The position numbers and the translations under genes were made by a program. The notes beneath the pieces are model-generated. The model worked only from the letters and a program-made list of their open reading frames with translations, made no database searches and was not told where the DNA came from. DNA of 64,000 nt from Dyadobacter chenwenxiniae (GTDB taxonomy: Bacteria; Bacteroidota; Bacteroidia; Cytophagales; Spirosomataceae), in contig NZ_CP094997.1 of assembly GCF_022869785.1 (NCBI RefSeq), positions 2,728,001-2,792,000 on the forward strand, given 5' to 3'. Each line of letters starts with the position of its first letter. Positions within the stretch are counted from its first letter, which is position 1. Of this stretch, positions 46,591-55,505 are shown piece after piece.

Positions 46591-47208
46591 ATGTTCACCA
46601 AAGCAAAAAATATTGACACTGCGTTCCGGCATGTTCGCGCATTTACTGTGATTATCATTATATGCTCAATTGGCTTCTGCTGCTTTGCAGTTTACAAAAG
46701 CTATCAGCTGGTAGATAAAACACAGGATAAGGTCTACATCTTGGCAAGCGGAAAAGTACTTGATGCCTACGCATTCGAGCGAAACGAAAATATCCCAGTC
46801 GAAGCCCGTGACCATGTCGCGACTTTTCACCGATACTTTTTCAGCCTCGACCCGGACGACAAGGTAATCCAGTCGAACCTCGTAAAGGCGCTTTATCTGG
46901 CAGACGCATCGGCCAAAGCGCAGTACGAGAATCTGAAAGAATCCGGATTTTACACCAGCATCATTTCCGGAAATATCAGTCAACAGATCAGCGTTGACAC
47001 AGTTGAGATCAAAACAGATGACTATCCGTATTACTTCCACTGCGTTGCCAGCCAGCGCATTATCAGATCTACCAGTATTGTCACGCGCAAGCTCGTCACG
47101 GAGGGCTACCTGAGAAGCGTCTCACGCAGTGATAACAATCCGCACGGGTTTTTGATTGAGCGCTGGACTACCCTTGAAAACAAAGATGTAAATGTTCAAA
47201 ATCGTTAA
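46591..47208 (+). CDS. traK: Conjugal transfer protein TraK (VirB8-like)
   Basis: 205 residues: a short cytosolic start, one membrane helix (about 19-40, FTVIIIICSIGFCCFAVYKS), and a periplasmic domain with HRYFFSLDPDDKVIQSNLVK. The family matches the Bacteroidota TraK. Follows traJ by 12 bases. Confidence 0.9.
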   Translation: MFTKAKNIDTAFRHVRAFTVIIIICSIGFCCFAVYKSYQLVDKTQDKVYILASGKVLDAYAFERNENIPVEARDHVATFHRYFFSLDPDDKVIQSNLVKALYLADASAKAQYENLKESGFYTSIISGNISQQISVDTVEIKTDDYPYYFHCVASQRIIRSTSIVTRKLVTEGYLRSVSRSDNNPHGFLIERWTTLENKDVNVQNR

Positions 47209-47211
47209 ATT

Positions 47212-47622
47212 ATGTTCTACAATTTCAATCGACACAAACAAAAGACTAGCCCGGCAGCAGTTACAGAGACAGAAGCTGCAGCCGTCAAAATTGCCGGAAA
47301 GATTAAAGCTAAACAGAGGAAACTAGCTGACTGGATGAATCAAGAAATGTCAGGACTGCCCGTCCGATGGCAAAAAGCAATCCTCTTTGCAATTCTAGGA
47401 TTAGGTGTAGCTTACTGCATTTGGCTGACCATACCGTACTCTCACACGGACAAAGAAAGTCACACGTTTCAGAGCTTGGTCGGTAAAACAAGCTCGATCA
47501 AAGCTGCAACGCCAAGCCCAAAACAGCAGGCATTCGAGAACTATCTGGATAGTCTTGAAAAGGCCTTCATTGCTGATAGCATCTATCACTCACAACAAAA
47601 CAACAATGATCATGCAGAATAA
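47212..47622 (+). CDS. Small membrane protein at the traL position
   Basis: 136 residues. An Ala/Lys-rich N-terminus, one membrane helix (about 60-80, LFAILGLGVAYCIWLTIPYS) and a periplasmic tail. Position between traK and traM fits TraL, but the sequence is too short and diverged to be certain. It overlaps traM by 11 bases. Confidence 0.65.
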   Translation: MFYNFNRHKQKTSPAAVTETEAAAVKIAGKIKAKQRKLADWMNQEMSGLPVRWQKAILFAILGLGVAYCIWLTIPYSHTDKESHTFQSLVGKTSSIKAATPSPKQQAFENYLDSLEKAFIADSIYHSQQNNNDHAE

Positions 47623-48931
47623 ATCATACAGTCGAAAATTCTTACAACGGCGAAAATTTTACACCTTTCTGCCATTATTAGTCCTCCCCTTCCTGACAAT
47701 GCTTTTCTGGGTATTGATTGGCAGAAAACAGGGAGACTTTGCCGCAGAAAAAGATCATAAGGGACTGATCCTAAGCCTTCCAGACGCAATCCTGAAAGAC
47801 GACAAATCTTTAAACAAGCTCAGCTTTTATCAGAAAGCCTCAGCAGATTCGGCGCGGTTGCGCGAAATGATAAAAAAAGATCCTTACTATCAGGATACTT
47901 TGTTAGTAGCGGCAGGTGGCCCCTTGGGTGTACCATTGAAGAACCTTGATGGCCCCGGAAGAAAAAGGAAAGGGTTAGCACAACCCAACGAAACACAAAA
48001 TCACGAGCAGGCGGAACAACAGGTACATCAAAAAATTAGTGAACTAAACAGAGTGTTGTCGCAGACGTCTCAGCCTGACTTTGAATCCTTTGAAATTGAA
48101 AAGCTATCGAATAAAAAAGCACCATCAAGTGCTGAGATCGAGCGGTTAGAACAGTTAATGGCAGGCCTTGATCAGGAAGCGTCGGAACCTGAAAGCGATC
48201 CGGAAATGCAGGAGCTCAGTGGCATGATTGACAAGATCATGCAAATTCAAAACCCTGACCTTGCGGCTAGCAATGTAGCCGAGCAATCGATTGCAAATAG
48301 AAAACAGGTTTTTCCAGTTACGGAAGTCCGTGACCAAGCCAACGTTACATTATTCGGAGTGGCCGATATGTATTCGGATTCAGCGACAACGAGCAATCCT
48401 GACCGATTGAGCACAAATACCGGCTTCTACTCGCTGGAAAACTCAGAACCCAGCGCCGCAAATCTCCCCGCTATTGAGGCTGTAATTGACCAGGATCAAA
48501 CACTAGTCACCGGGGCCACAGTTAAATTTAGATTATCAACCGATGTCTTTATTGCGGGTAAACGGATTCCGGCTGGCAGCTTTCTATACGGGAAGGCCAG
48601 CTTGAACCAGGAGCGGTTGCGGGTCGCCATTGAATCTGTCCGCTCAGACAATGCACTATTTCCGGTTAGCCTGAATGTCTATGACATGGATGGCATTGAA
48701 GGCATTTACATTCCGGGAGCGATTTCAAGGGATGTTGGTAAGCAATCTTCTGACCGGGCAATTCAAGGCATCAACATTCCTATGGTTGATCCATCCATAG
48801 GAGCGCAAGCTGCAAGCGCAGGCATTGAAGCCGCAAAAACTTTCTTTGGCCGTAAGGCGAAACTAATTCAGGTATCCGTCAAAGCTGGTTATAGGGTGCT
48901 GCTTAAAGACGCAAACGCCAAGACGATTTAA
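47612..48931 (+). CDS. traM: Conjugal transfer protein TraM (VirB10-like)
   Basis: 439 residues from ATG 47612. A membrane helix (about 20-40, FLPLLVLPFLTMLFWVLIGR) is followed by a long disordered or coiled linker (~90-250) and a C-terminal beta-rich domain (VTGATVKFRLSTDVFIAGKR; IPAGSFLYGKA) characteristic of TraM. It spans the periplasm to link the inner and outer membrane parts of the channel. Confidence 0.9.
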   Translation: MQNKSYSRKFLQRRKFYTFLPLLVLPFLTMLFWVLIGRKQGDFAAEKDHKGLILSLPDAILKDDKSLNKLSFYQKASADSARLREMIKKDPYYQDTLLVAAGGPLGVPLKNLDGPGRKRKGLAQPNETQNHEQAEQQVHQKISELNRVLSQTSQPDFESFEIEKLSNKKAPSSAEIERLEQLMAGLDQEASEPESDPEMQELSGMIDKIMQIQNPDLAASNVAEQSIANRKQVFPVTEVRDQANVTLFGVADMYSDSATTSNPDRLSTNTGFYSLENSEPSAANLPAIEAVIDQDQTLVTGATVKFRLSTDVFIAGKRIPAGSFLYGKASLNQERLRVAIESVRSDNALFPVSLNVYDMDGIEGIYIPGAISRDVGKQSSDRAIQGINIPMVDPSIGAQAASAGIEAAKTFFGRKAKLIQVSVKAGYRVLLKDANAKTI

Positions 48932-48960
48932 TTCCACTCTTTATCAATCATTCCACTAAC

Positions 48961-49788
48961 ATGAGAACATTCTTTTTGTGTCAGCTACTGCTGTGCCTTC
49001 TAATTATTACAAGTGGCTTTTGTCAGGTCATCGAAACTTCGGTCATTGAATCTTTCCCGCTGGAAGTCACTACTGACAAAACCACCCACTTAATTTTCCC
49101 TTTCAGCATCAAAACGGTGGACCGGGGTAGCAAGGATTTACTCGCTCAAAAAGCGGTTGGCGTTGAAAACATTCTTCAGGTAAAAGCTGCGCGGCCCGAC
49201 TTAAATGCAACCAATTTGACCGTGATCACAGCCGATGGCAAGCTGTTCTCTTTCGATGTTGAATACGCCTTGAAGCCGCTTAACCTGAACATTCTGGTGA
49301 GCCCGCCTTTACAACAAGTTGCGAAGTTAAGGACTGACGCTTTTAATGAAGCCGAGGTTGCGAAAGTCGCAGAGACTGCCGCGACAGGTAGCGGCAGAAA
49401 TATTTCAATCAAAGACAGATCCTCACAATCCGAGCTCTCTTTGTCTGGACTCTACATTGAGGAAGGGCTGCTTGCCTATAAAATTGATCTGATCAACAAC
49501 TCATCCATCAGGTACGACATAGAAAATTTTCGGTTCTTCATTAGAGACAGAAAACAACCAAAACGCACCGCAGTTCAGGAATTGGAGGTCAAGCCTTTTC
49601 ATATCCGGGGCGATACCAGCGCTGTTGACCCGCGCTCCTCCCACTCTTTCATTTATGTGCTTCCGAAGATGACAATTCCAGACAAGAAATACCTTTCAAT
49701 ACAGGTGCAGGAGAAAAACGGAGGCAGGCACCTCAACCTCAAAGTTCGCAACAAACACATTTTAAAAGCAGCTCCGATTAAGCAATAG
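48961..49788 (+). CDS. traN: Conjugal transfer protein TraN (DUF4138, VirB9-like)
   Basis: 275 residues with a signal peptide (cleavage near GFCQ, 17-21). TTDKTTHLIFPFSIKTVDRG, then RPDLNATNLTVITADGKLFS, and FRFFIRDRKQPKRTAVQE are DUF4138 signatures. An outer-membrane-associated periplasmic channel component. After traN no traO, traP or traQ homologue is seen. Confidence 0.9.
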   Translation: MRTFFLCQLLLCLLIITSGFCQVIETSVIESFPLEVTTDKTTHLIFPFSIKTVDRGSKDLLAQKAVGVENILQVKAARPDLNATNLTVITADGKLFSFDVEYALKPLNLNILVSPPLQQVAKLRTDAFNEAEVAKVAETAATGSGRNISIKDRSSQSELSLSGLYIEEGLLAYKIDLINNSSIRYDIENFRFFIRDRKQPKRTAVQELEVKPFHIRGDTSAVDPRSSHSFIYVLPKMTIPDKKYLSIQVQEKNGGRHLNLKVRNKHILKAAPIKQ

Positions 49789-49818
49789 CCATTTTATCAA
49801 TTTTAAACTTCAGAAATC

Positions 49819-50610
49819 ATGAATGAAAAGAATTTTGAATATCTCCGCGACCAAGTTAAGTATACCGGTTTTGGCGACGGATTGGAAGCTCAGCTAAAAG
49901 ACAATCTGAAAAGACAGCCTCCCGAATTCACTTTGCAACACCAAGGAACATTTGGCAAAGATGAATTAAACAGTTCTCTGCATTTCAAGCGGTCTGCGAC
50001 AACAGATATGTATTTTTTTAATAGCTACACCGCTTCCTTAAAGCAGGATCAGGCTAATGAAAAAATGAACCAAACCTTCTATATAGGTAAGGATAACAAC
50101 ATAACCTTGAAAGAGGGCTATAACCTGATGAGCGGGCGCGCAGTTAATAAAGATTTGACCAATAAAGAAGGTAAGATATACAATGCCTGGCTGCAAATGG
50201 ACTTTAAGCAAACCGATAATGCTGGAAACTTCAAACAGAAGCAATTTCATGAAAACTATGGCTTCAAGCTAGAAAATGAACTTGCTAAGCATCCAATCAA
50301 GGAATTGCAGAATGATCAGGAAAGGTCCAAACTGTTAGATTCGCTTCAAAAAGGAAACCGTCAATCGGTAACATTCCTTGAAAATGGCAGTGAGCAGCGA
50401 AGGTATATCGAGGCCAACCCTCAGTTCAAATCCGTGACGGTTTTTGATGCGAACATGCACAGGATCAACAACAGGCAGTCACAAGAGGCCTCCCAATCCA
50501 AAGGGAAAAGCCAAGCACAGAAGGTAGAACAAGGGCTGGGCGACGATGGAAAAGACCATCACTCAGGCAAAAAGCCAAAGAAAAATCAAGGAATGTCGGT
50601 AAGCCAATAA
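49819..50610 (+). CDS. Hypothetical protein of the transfer operon
   Basis: 263 residues, soluble. The mid region (MNQTFYIGKDNNITLKEGYN, then LMSGRAVNKDLTNKEGKIYN and AWLQMDFKQTDNAGNFK) has a pattern like DUF3945-type proteins found after tra genes. The C-terminal ~60 residues are Lys/Gly/Ser-rich and low complexity. Four bases separate it from the next gene. Function unknown. Confidence 0.65.
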   Translation: MNEKNFEYLRDQVKYTGFGDGLEAQLKDNLKRQPPEFTLQHQGTFGKDELNSSLHFKRSATTDMYFFNSYTASLKQDQANEKMNQTFYIGKDNNITLKEGYNLMSGRAVNKDLTNKEGKIYNAWLQMDFKQTDNAGNFKQKQFHENYGFKLENELAKHPIKELQNDQERSKLLDSLQKGNRQSVTFLENGSEQRRYIEANPQFKSVTVFDANMHRINNRQSQEASQSKGKSQAQKVEQGLGDDGKDHHSGKKPKKNQGMSVSQ

Positions 50611-50613
50611 TCT

Positions 50614-50895
50614 ATGGATATCACCAAACGTCTTGATCAATTCTTTACCGATATCAGTGTAGACGCTCGTATCACAGCGATGCATATCAGCGTCTACACC
50701 GCCGTTCTCCGTTGTGCAAACAGGCTAATGAGTGAATGCATATCCATGTACAGCTATGAGCTGATGAGCCTGTCTAAAATATCTTGCGGCAAGACCTATT
50801 ATAGAGTTGTGCGCGAGCTAAGCGATTTTGGATACATTGTCTATGAGCCCTCATTTCATAAAAATCGGCCTAGTAATATCCGCTTGTTGGCATAG
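50614..50895 (+). CDS. Winged-helix-like small protein (first of a pair)
   Basis: 93 residues. A helical HTH-like region (ISMYSYELMSLSKISCGKTY then YRVVRELSDFGYIVYEP) aligns with the gene at 51203. It resembles the replication- or plasmid-type wHTH of Bacteroidota elements. Likely a DNA-binding regulator. Confidence 0.6.
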   Translation: MDITKRLDQFFTDISVDARITAMHISVYTAVLRCANRLMSECISMYSYELMSLSKISCGKTYYRVVRELSDFGYIVYEPSFHKNRPSNIRLLA

Positions 50896-50930
50896 CAGGT
50901 TTAATAATCATCTATTGATTTTCGAAAAAT

Positions 50931-51203
50931 ATGAATATCGAATTCATCACAAAAGAAGACTTGCAGCAGCTCCGGCGAGAGCTCCTTGAGGACTTAAAAC
51001 AATTCCTGACAAGCGATAAGTCGGAGCCAAAAAAATGGCTCAAAAGTGCTGATGTCCGCAAGATGTTAAATATCTCGCCCGGAACCTTACAAAACTTGCG
51101 CATCAATGGCCAGCTCCGGCCCAATAAAGTTGGAGGATCATTTTACTACGCATTTCAGGACATCCAGTCTCTGCTTGCAGCAGATTCCAAAACTAAAAGG
51201 TAA
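50931..51203 (+). CDS. Excisionase-type HTH protein
   Basis: 90 residues. A helical N-terminus with Lys/Glu (LQQLRRELLEDLKQFLTSDK) is followed by a MerR/Xis-like HTH (WLKSADVRKMLNISPGTLQN then LRINGQLRPNKVGGSFYYAF). Such proteins in Bacteroidota elements act as directionality factors or regulators. Its stop overlaps the next start as TAATG. Confidence 0.75.
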   Translation: MNIEFITKEDLQQLRRELLEDLKQFLTSDKSEPKKWLKSADVRKMLNISPGTLQNLRINGQLRPNKVGGSFYYAFQDIQSLLAADSKTKR

Positions 51204-51481
51204 TGGAAAGATCAATATCCAAATTCTTTAATCGAATACTTCTAGATAAGCGAGTGAAGGTGTGGCATGTAGGGACTTACCTGGCACTGGTTCTGCTTTG
51301 GGACAAGAACAAACAATCAAGTCCCTTTCATGTAACGCGCCGAACGATTATGCATTTGTCGAGAACTAAAAGTACTGCTACGTACCATAAATATCTCAAA
51401 GAACTTGAATCATTTGGTTACATCCAGTATTTACCATCCCATCATCCTAAGCAGGGAAGCCAAGTGTGGATGGTTGAGTAG
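51203..51481 (+). CDS. Winged-helix-like small protein (second of a pair)
   Basis: 92 residues. Paralogue of the gene at 50614: both share FF...D.R...H...Y.A, then ...LS...S..TYHKYLKELESFGYI and a P-S-H near the end. It overlaps the HTH gene by one base, so it is co-translated. Confidence 0.6.
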   Translation: MERSISKFFNRILLDKRVKVWHVGTYLALVLLWDKNKQSSPFHVTRRTIMHLSRTKSTATYHKYLKELESFGYIQYLPSHHPKQGSQVWMVE

Positions 51482-51579
51482 CTGAAATTCTGTGCAGGCT
51501 TGTATCAAATGTGGTGCAGGTATTTCCAATGCATTAATTTTACATCTGATCAATCAGTCATCACTCAAACAAAAGGGCT

Positions 51580-51831
51580 ATGATTCTTGCATTCAGTATT
51601 ACATCGGTAACGGCCTACGGCGTGATTCTTCTAATACTTGGGCTGGTTTTAAGGGTATTTGTAGGTAAACGAAGGTTCAACAGAAGAGGTTATGGCGGGG
51701 CTCAGCATTATAACAGCTATTTTTCGGCAATCCTCACATCGACCGGGGAAGGACTATTATTGATTATTTCGGCATTGGCAATAGTGTCAGGTATTATTCT
51801 GATTGTCTTAGAGCTTTTCAACAGTCATTAG
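51580..51831 (+). CDS. Small two-helix membrane protein
   Basis: 83 residues: hydrophobic helix at 2-27 (ILAFSITSVTAYGVILLILG), a basic loop with KRRFNRRGYGG, then a second helix (GLLLIISALAIVSGIILIVL). No family recognised. It is the last gene before the strong hairpin at 51863. Confidence 0.55.
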   Translation: MILAFSITSVTAYGVILLILGLVLRVFVGKRRFNRRGYGGAQHYNSYFSAILTSTGEGLLLIISALAIVSGIILIVLELFNSH

Positions 51832-51862
51832 CACCTGATTTCGAAAAACTCAAACAATTGAA

Positions 51863-51906
51863 CCGCCCCCGACTCTGAGCTGCTGAAAGCTCTGGGTCGG
51901 GGGCGG
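51863..51906. terminator. Long GC-rich terminator hairpin
   Basis: An 11-bp perfect stem (CCGCCCCCGAC/GTCGGGGGCGG) with a second inner stem (GAGCT/AGCTC) between convergent genes ending at 51831 and 51954. Likely a bidirectional terminator. Confidence 0.7.
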
Positions 51907-51953
51907 CTTGCATTTAGGGGTCCATACAAGATTGTGGGGACTGGCCCCCACGG

Positions 51954-53006
51954 TTAATTAAGATTGAAGCTTGCAGGCCCGTGTTTGGCAAAATCATTGC
52001 ACAAATTGAAAGCAGCCTGGGTTCTGAGCTGCCCGGTGCCGCCTAGTACAATCGACTTTAATTTTGCCTCGTCATCCTGGAATTTTCTGACATTCTGAAA
52101 ATAGCCTGTCACAGCGTTATAAGCTCCAAAAACTGTTCCCATCGTTGTGGGGAGCTGCTGTGTTGGATTGGACAACGCGTATTCGTAGACATCCTCAACA
52201 ATGTTGACAAACTGGGTTGAAAGTGCGTTGATTTTGCCATCTTTCAGGTTGCCTAACACTTCCTTATTTGGTGCCATAGCAATCTCAATCAATCTTTTTA
52301 ATTGCGGGTCGGTGATGGGTTTCTTTGCCCAGTTATTAAAGGTTGCACCTATTTCCTCACTAAACCGGCTTGCGATTCCCATCACTTTGTGAGCTGTTCT
52401 TAACCTCTCTGACGCATTGCTCGTGTGGCGGATCTTTACAACGTTGGTCATATTTTTCAAGGCGGCATTGAGCGTATTGGCACAAACAATCCTTACGGGT
52501 GTGAAAGCTGCTGTAATGCTGCCACTGCCATCATGGGATGTTGTTAGAAACAAGTACTTCTCAATGAGATCGTCTTTGCCGACTTGAATATAACCAGGTA
52601 GTTTGGCCGTAATGAAGATCTTTTCACCTTTGCCCAGGACACCAGCGGTTTCATACATAATGCCATCACCATTGACGATGCTATCAAAAAACGTAAAAGC
52701 ATCCCGATTTTGGACTAACTGATAATCTTTGCCGACAACTCCCAAAACAGCATTATTGTCCGTTCGCATCGTCGCAAAATATCCCGGGACAGGAACTGGG
52801 TTATTGTCTTTCGATTCTTTACTATCGATAGTTCCGGCAGATAAATTGGCCTTCTCAACCTGATAGTCAAGTCCGGCGTAGATGATTGCCTCTTTGCTGG
52901 TTGGATATTGCTTGACCACCTGTCCGAGCCCGTGCCAAGCTTTTTCCCTTACACTAAAAAAGCTGTGTTTGTCGGTGTTCTCATTGAAATTGATGTTGTG
53001 AGCCAT
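51954..53006 (-). CDS. DUF932 family protein
   Basis: 350 residues. Conserved blocks: REKAWHGLGQVVKQYPTSKE, then PVPVPGYFATMRTDNNAVLG, GDGIMYETAGVLGKGEKIFI and AAFTPVRIVCANTLNAAL. It is the phage/plasmid-related DUF932 (DUF945) type found on many mobile elements; activity unknown. Convergent with the tra operon, and 309 bases from the integrase stop. Confidence 0.9.
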   Translation of the reverse strand: MAHNINFNENTDKHSFFSVREKAWHGLGQVVKQYPTSKEAIIYAGLDYQVEKANLSAGTIDSKESKDNNPVPVPGYFATMRTDNNAVLGVVGKDYQLVQNRDAFTFFDSIVNGDGIMYETAGVLGKGEKIFITAKLPGYIQVGKDDLIEKYLFLTTSHDGSGSITAAFTPVRIVCANTLNAALKNMTNVVKIRHTSNASERLRTAHKVMGIASRFSEEIGATFNNWAKKPITDPQLKRLIEIAMAPNKEVLGNLKDGKINALSTQFVNIVEDVYEYALSNPTQQLPTTMGTVFGAYNAVTGYFQNVRKFQDDEAKLKSIVLGGTGQLRTQAAFNLCNDFAKHGPASFNLN

Positions 53007-53315
53007 GATTGTACATGTTAGAAGTTAGAAATGATTTTCTTTTTCCTTCCTCTCTCTTCTTTTTAATGAATGTTTGACAAAGAAAAACGAGAAAAAAAGA
53101 AAGCATCTCTAACAGTGGCCCTCAACTGGCCAAAAGGAAAAGGAATAAGCGCCGCAGGCTGGCGGCTTGAACTCCAAGTATCTATACAATAGAAGAAGCC
53201 GCCATTATGCCGGACGCTTTTGGCACCTATAATTAAGTCTCAGGAAATAGGGCCACTTATTTAGCTGCGCTTTTGCCGAGTTTGTTTGTCAATCGACGGT
53301 ATCATTAACGCGATT
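53007..53315. other. Gene-free stretch
   Basis: Upstream of the DUF932 gene and downstream of the integrase. A weak GCCGC/GCGGC inverted repeat is near 53150-53165, next to purine-rich sequence. Nothing else recognised. Confidence 0.4.
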
Positions 53316-54539
53316 CTAGGAATACAAACTCTCTATTTTTTTCATATCCTCCGAAATTTTCTTATCGACAATCTTGGCGTAAAGTTGAGTGGTCCTGATA
53401 TTTCGATGCCCTAACATTTTGGAAACGCTTTCCATAGGAACACCATTCGTTAATGTCACTGTGGTTGCAAATGTGTGCCTTGCCAAGTGAAATGTTATGT
53501 TTTTATTTACCTGACAGACATCCGCGATCTCTTTGAGATAAGCATTCATTTTCTGATTAGAAAGCACCGGTAAAAGCTGACCTTTAGCAGAGCACTGCGG
53601 ATGGCTTTCATACTTTTGTAATATTTTACGAGCAGCGGGCAATATTGGCACTCGTGAGGATGTCTCTGTCTTCTGTCGTTTGATTGTTATCCATAGCTCA
53701 CCTCCATGCCCCTCAATAACCTCGGAACGTTGCAGCTTAAAGACATCAACATATGATAGGCCTGTGTAGCAGCAAAACAAAAATATGTCCCTTACTTGAT
53801 CCAGCCTCACGTTGTCAAACTCTTTCAAGCTGATTTTTTCAAGCTCTCTCTCAGATAATGCAGATCGATCTACTTCACGTTTAGCGAATTTAAATCCGTA
53901 GAACGGGTCTCTACCTAGCCAGCCCTTTTTTACGCAGCTTAGTACAATTTTCTTGAAGTTTGCAAGATACTTCATTGTAGCATTGTGCCCACACCTGCGT
54001 TGCGTCTTAAGCCAAAACTCGTACTGCGCAATGAAGTCGTAATCCAAGCTTTGAATACTGAAATCATTCAAATTGTATTTCCATTTGATAAAATTGCGAG
54101 TATGTTCTAATGAGGTTTTGTATCTGACCAAAGTTATCTTCGAATATTCCGTACCGACCAAAGAAGCCATATCACAATTATGCTTCTCAAAAATCTCCAG
54201 AATCATTTTCTTTTTCTCATCGTCATTAACCAGCTTATTCTTAAACAACTCTGCGGTAATTGTAATCTCCGATTCAATCATTTTTCGATGAAGATCGTAA
54301 ACCTTGGATTGGAGCACATCCAAATAGGAATTTATGCTTTTGACCTCTTCCCTATTCCCCGCCACCCTTCCAGCTGCCGAATTCCACTTTGTGGGTTCGC
54401 ATTCTCGCTTTGTAGCGACTTCTATACGTTTTCCATCGACTGTCAACCTCATATAAATAGGAAGTTTACCCTTTACGTAATTGCTGCGCTTTTTAAGATA
54501 AAATAACAGCGTGAAACTTTTTGTTAGCATAGCATTCAA
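53316..54539 (-). CDS. Tyrosine recombinase (conjugative-transposon integrase)
   Basis: 407 residues. An N-terminal arm-binding domain (about 1-100), a core-binding SAM-like domain (about 115-210), and a C-terminal catalytic domain. The catalytic block CCYTGLSYVDVFKL has Ser where most family members have Arg, as in CTnDOT-type integrases. HLARHTFAT, LGHRNIRTTQLYAKI and the nucleophile Tyr in the last are intact. It integrates and excises the conjugative element. It lies at the right end of the element. Confidence 0.9.
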   Translation of the reverse strand: MNAMLTKSFTLLFYLKKRSNYVKGKLPIYMRLTVDGKRIEVATKRECEPTKWNSAAGRVAGNREEVKSINSYLDVLQSKVYDLHRKMIESEITITAELFKNKLVNDDEKKKMILEIFEKHNCDMASLVGTEYSKITLVRYKTSLEHTRNFIKWKYNLNDFSIQSLDYDFIAQYEFWLKTQRRCGHNATMKYLANFKKIVLSCVKKGWLGRDPFYGFKFAKREVDRSALSERELEKISLKEFDNVRLDQVRDIFLFCCYTGLSYVDVFKLQRSEVIEGHGGELWITIKRQKTETSSRVPILPAARKILQKYESHPQCSAKGQLLPVLSNQKMNAYLKEIADVCQVNKNITFHLARHTFATTVTLTNGVPMESVSKMLGHRNIRTTQLYAKIVDKKISEDMKKIESLYS

Positions 54540-54592
54540 TTTTTAAAGTGATAAAAATAAAGTTCCAGCTAGCCAAAATCAAGATGTTTACG

Positions 54593-54679
54593 CGGTGAAC
54601 AGGTTCATAATCAAATATATGCAGTGGATTCGGTGAGCAGTTTTAGGAACAAAAAAGGGCTCACCGAATTGCTCACCAA
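54593..54679. repeat. Cluster of GGTGAGCA-like repeats upstream of the integrase
   Basis: Direct copies CGGTGAACAG (54593-54602) and CGGTGAGCAG (54631-54640), and inverted copies GGCTCACCG (54658-54666) and TTGCTCACCA (54669-54678). TTCGGTGAGC (54629-54638) and GCTCACCGAA (54659-54668) form a perfect 10-bp inverted repeat. Likely integrase arm-type or Xis sites; a hairpin terminator is the alternative. Confidence 0.5.
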
Positions 54680-54724
54680 CATATTGTGATTATTTGAATA
54701 TTTTGATAAGCTCAAAGCAAACAA

Positions 54725-54756
54725 AAAGCCCACAAATCACTGATTTGCAGGCTTTT
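54725..54756. terminator. Probable terminator hairpin near the tRNA-like att site
   Basis: AAAGCCCACAAATC and GATTTGCAGGCTTT form a stem with two mismatches, preceded by A and followed by T runs. On the minus strand it would end transcription of a tRNA whose 3' end lies at 54778. Confidence 0.5.
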
Positions 54757-54777
54757 GATACTTTTTGTAATTGATAC

Positions 54778-54794
54778 TGGTGGAGATGCAGGGA
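54778..54794 (-). other. Candidate attachment-site core (tRNA 3' end)
   Basis: The minus strand reads TCCCTGCATCTCCACCA, the acceptor end of a tRNA including CCA. The next bases do not continue a T-arm (GTTCGA is absent), so this is only the duplicated end of a tRNA gene, as left by site-specific integration. It lies between the conjugative-element integrase and the prophage repressor. Confidence 0.6.
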
Positions 54795-54926
54795 ACAGCA
54801 ATACGATCCCGCTTACCCTTTTGATTTAACCTAAATCAAGTTTTTGATGCATTTCTAACCCTTTTTGAAAAAACGGTAACCGAATATGCAGTCATTGGTA
54901 GTTAAAATTAGCCCATTGGGATGACA

Positions 54927-55388
54927 TCAGTTCAACCCGATTAAACCGGTAAACCAGTTCGGGTTGATGATGGCATTAGGGACGCGACCCGGCACTGGAA
55001 CAATGGTTGCCGCCTTCATGTCCTTGAACATCTTCCGGCGTGTATCCCTCGTTCTGTTACCTGGGCAAATGATAGTCGCGCCCTTAGACTTTCCCGGCAT
55101 TGCGAACTTCCTTACAATGGCTCTCTGCAAGTCCAAGTCTTCTTTCAACTTCTTGACCTCCTCCGAGTCGTCATTGGATCGAATGCCGGTAATGACATAT
55201 GAAATGTCAAACGTAGGGTAGAATTTATGAATTCTACTTAAAAGCAAGGCTCCGGGCATATTCCTTCCGGAAGTGACATTCGTAAATGTCTGAGAGGAAA
55301 ATCCAATTTGAGATGCAATTGCGTTTTTTGAAACACCCAACTCTTGTATTTCCTCAGAAAAACGACCTTTTATTCCTTCTTCTTCCAT
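54927..55388 (-). CDS. Prophage-type repressor
   Basis: 153 residues. An N-terminal HTH (KNAIASQIGFSSQTFTNVTS; PGALLLSRIHKFYPTFDISY) and a basic C-terminal part with no peptidase domain. Small helical Bacteroidota repressors of this kind sit divergent from the early operon. The divergent 55-kb promoter carries a repeated 9-mer that could be its operator. Confidence 0.75.
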   Translation of the reverse strand: MEEEGIKGRFSEEIQELGVSKNAIASQIGFSSQTFTNVTSGRNMPGALLLSRIHKFYPTFDISYVITGIRSNDDSEEVKKLKEDLDLQRAIVRKFAMPGKSKGATIICPGNRTRDTRRKMFKDMKAATIVPVPGRVPNAIINPNWFTGLIGLN

Positions 55389-55412
55389 AAATAATAATAT
55401 TTATAAATTTTG

Positions 55413-55492
55413 TTTGATTTAGTTTCAACATTATTTATATTTGTATGTAACGACGGTTTAAATATAAACATAAAACGGATATTGTTTCAACA
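55413..55492 (+). promoter_or_regulatory. Prophage early promoter with candidate operators
   Basis: The Bacteroidota -33/-7 pair is TTTG (55413-55416), N19, TATATTTG (55436-55443). GTTTCAACA lies in the spacer (55422-55430) and again at 55484-55492. It reads toward the prophage early genes and away from the repressor gene. Confidence 0.65.
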
Positions 55493-55505
55493 AAGATTAA
55501 ATATT

